Source: Rhizobium sp. Root274 (GTDB lineage Bacteria > Pseudomonadota > Alphaproteobacteria > Rhizobiales > Rhizobiaceae). From it: a stretch of DNA of 64,000 nt. The DNA lies in the NCBI RefSeq assembly GCF_001429245.1, contig NZ_LMJE01000001.1, positions 807,179 to 871,178 of the forward strand, given 5' to 3'. A program made the translations under genes and the position numbers. Shown here piece by piece: positions 62,799 to 64,000 of this stretch; position 1 is the first letter of the stretch; every line of letters begins with the position of its first letter. The notes under the pieces are model-generated. The model had not been told where the DNA came from. It did not search any database and saw only the letters and a list, made by a program, of their open reading frames with translations.

Positions 62799-63662
62799 TC
62801 AAAGACCGTAGCGGCCCCATAGTGCCTTTTCTTCGAGCGTCTCGGCAAGACCGGCGACGGCCTGTGCAGCGATTTGATCGACCGAACCAAAGGTGCCGAT
62901 CCCCGGGGCCCGACGACCGAAGAGACCCTTCGGGGCGCCGACGAGTTCGAGCCTTGCATCCTTGCCGTAACGCGACTTGATCTCTTCGCGCAGGCCGCCG
63001 AGCCGGTCGACGAGGCCGAGTTCGAGCCCCTTGCGGCCCGTCCAGAACAGGCCGGAGAACACGGTCGGGTCATCGGCAAGCAAAGTGCCGCGACGCGCCT
63101 TGACCATGCCGATGAAGATGTCGTGGATCTCCAGCTGCAGGGTCTTCAGATATTCGATGTCGCTCTGCTTTTCCGGCTGGAAGGGATCGAGGATCACCTT
63201 GTTTTCGCCGGCCGTATAGACGCGGCGTTCGACGCCGATCTTCTTCAGGAGTTCCGGGAAGCCAAAACCGCCAGAGACAACACCAATCGAGCCGACGATG
63301 GAGGTGGCATCCGCGATGATCTCGTCACCGGCAATGGCGATCATGTAGCCACCGGAGGCTGCAACATCCTCGACAAAGACAAGCACGCGCTTGTTCTTCT
63401 CTTCGGCCAGCGCGCGGACGCGGTCATAGATCATGCGCGACTGAACGGGCGAGCCACCCGGCGAGTTAATGGAAAGCGCCACGGCCGGGCTGTCCTTCAT
63501 GGCGAAGGCTTTTTCCAGCTGGCCGGCGATCGACGCGAGGTTCAGCGCCGGGCGAAAGCGCGAGCCACCGCTCATGATCGGCCCGTGCAGCCTGACGACC
63601 GGAATGACGATACCCTTCTTGCGGAAGCGCTTGGGAACCAGCCGTTTCAGAAAGTCTGCCAT
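62799..63662 (-). CDS. sppA: S49 signal peptide peptidase SppA/SohB-like
   Basis: This 287-residue serine peptidase has the ClpP-like fold. The nucleophile Ser lies in EDVAASGGYMIAIAGDEI, and LSINSPGGSPVQS forms the oxyanion region. The short length (single S49 domain) matches the SppA36/SohB form. No clear signal anchor is present in the first residues beyond a basic start, so membrane attachment is uncertain. Confidence 0.92.
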   Translation of the reverse strand: MADFLKRLVPKRFRKKGIVIPVVRLHGPIMSGGSRFRPALNLASIAGQLEKAFAMKDSPAVALSINSPGGSPVQSRMIYDRVRALAEEKNKRVLVFVEDVAASGGYMIAIAGDEIIADATSIVGSIGVVSGGFGFPELLKKIGVERRVYTAGENKVILDPFQPEKQSDIEYLKTLQLEIHDIFIGMVKARRGTLLADDPTVFSGLFWTGRKGLELGLVDRLGGLREEIKSRYGKDARLELVGAPKGLFGRRAPGIGTFGSVDQIAAQAVAGLAETLEEKALWGRYGL

Positions 63663-63753
63663 GGTCGCGTCTTAACTCCTCACGATCTTACTCTGACCGG
63701 AGATGTAAGGAGCCGCAGGCCGAACACAATGGTTTGGCTAAAAATCAGTGTTT

Positions 63754-64000
63754 TCAACGCAAGCGGCGATAGCCGATGCGTCCGTTGTTGAGGTCGTCGA
63801 CGAAGGGCGCGAACGCATGCGCGTCCGGTCGGTCGTGCATCAGAAGCGGCGCCCTCAGCTGCAGGCGGGCGCGCGAGCCCTTGATGGCGGTTACGAGGAT
63901 GCGGGTTGCATTTTCGCCGGCCCGGGGATGGATTGCGGTGATCTCAATCCCGCCAAACCGCCGGCCACAGGCGGCGATGATGTCGGCGATCGATTGCGGG
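63754..64000 (-). CDS. 3' end of TrmN6-like tRNA methyltransferase (partial)
   Basis: The last 81 codons of a gene entering from the right edge encode SIADIIAACGRRFGGIEITAIHPR..., ATRILVTAIKGSRA and LRAPLLMHD, which matches the C-terminal part of tRNA1(Val) (adenine37-N6)-methyltransferase-like proteins in alphaproteobacteria. The SAM-binding part lies outside the window. A standalone methyltransferase of related type is possible. Confidence 0.72.
   Translation of the reverse strand, partial: PQSIADIIAACGRRFGGIEITAIHPRAGENATRILVTAIKGSRARLQLRAPLLMHDRPDAHAFAPFVDDLNNGRIGYRRLR

Overview
The window reads as chromosomal DNA of a GC-rich alphaproteobacterium of the Rhizobiales, most likely Rhizobiaceae (Agrobacterium, Rhizobium or a close genus). 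The signs are a minCDE operon with a CtrA-type box, BA14K-family secreted proteins, a DUF1217 protein, single-domain ModE with modABC, dmeRF, a PhoX phosphatase, a FixK/Fnr-type box, HWE-family histidine kinase and short CCTCCCCCTCAAGGGGGAGG-type palindromes at gene ends. No rRNA, tRNA, CRISPR, transposase or prophage gene was found.

Layout. 0-6.2 kb: acyl-CoA dehydrogenase, Tat-exported PhoX with a candidate Pho box, and minCDE. 6.3-12.2 kb: two tandem BA14K proteins, a Rieske oxygenase/reductase pair of the glycine-betaine monooxygenase type (gbcAB) behind a clear cobalamin riboswitch, an unknown conserved protein, and a GGDEF protein with a degenerate active-site motif. 12.4-18 kb: tsaC, a GlcD-family FAD enzyme, modE and the convergent modABC operon with a perfect ModE-type operator. 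18-24.4 kb: a six-repeat DUF1217 protein, a small cytosolic protein with a structured leader, dmeRF metal efflux, ubiA and a MipA/OmpV porin-like protein. 24.7-31 kb: class IV aminotransferase, polysaccharide deacetylase, oligopeptidase B, a small protein with a CtrA-type box, a CDF transporter divergent from its MerR regulator, and a cupin.

31-48.7 kb: a TumE-type toxin-antitoxin pair, GNAT, DJ-1/PfpI protein, two c-type cytochromes, metallophosphatase, AI-2E-family permease, VOC protein, a UspA-DksA pair behind an anaerobox, tex, purD, a secreted HPE1-like protein, two tandem chemoreceptors, and a ParDE-DUF523 cluster in which the DUF523 gene carries an internal 42-bp tandem duplication. 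48.7-64 kb: glyS and glyQ lie about 9.3 kb apart. Between them are a HigA antitoxin with only the tail of its HigB toxin left, palindromic repeats, a DUF559 nuclease-like gene, DUF2207-aroA-LemA, a soluble sensor kinase with its response regulator, and a low-GC patch with a second, shortened DUF2207-like protein. After glyQ come an HWE kinase, a small membrane protein, SppA and the end of a TrmN6-type methyltransferase.

The strongest leads are regulatory: a cobalamin riboswitch on a betaine-demethylating oxygenase operon, two nearly identical CtrA boxes that tie a small unknown protein to the same signal as minCDE, perfect ModE, MerR and TumE-type operators, and traces of recent change (truncated higB, the 42-bp duplication, the split glyQS locus). 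All functions come from reading motifs by eye; no database search was made.
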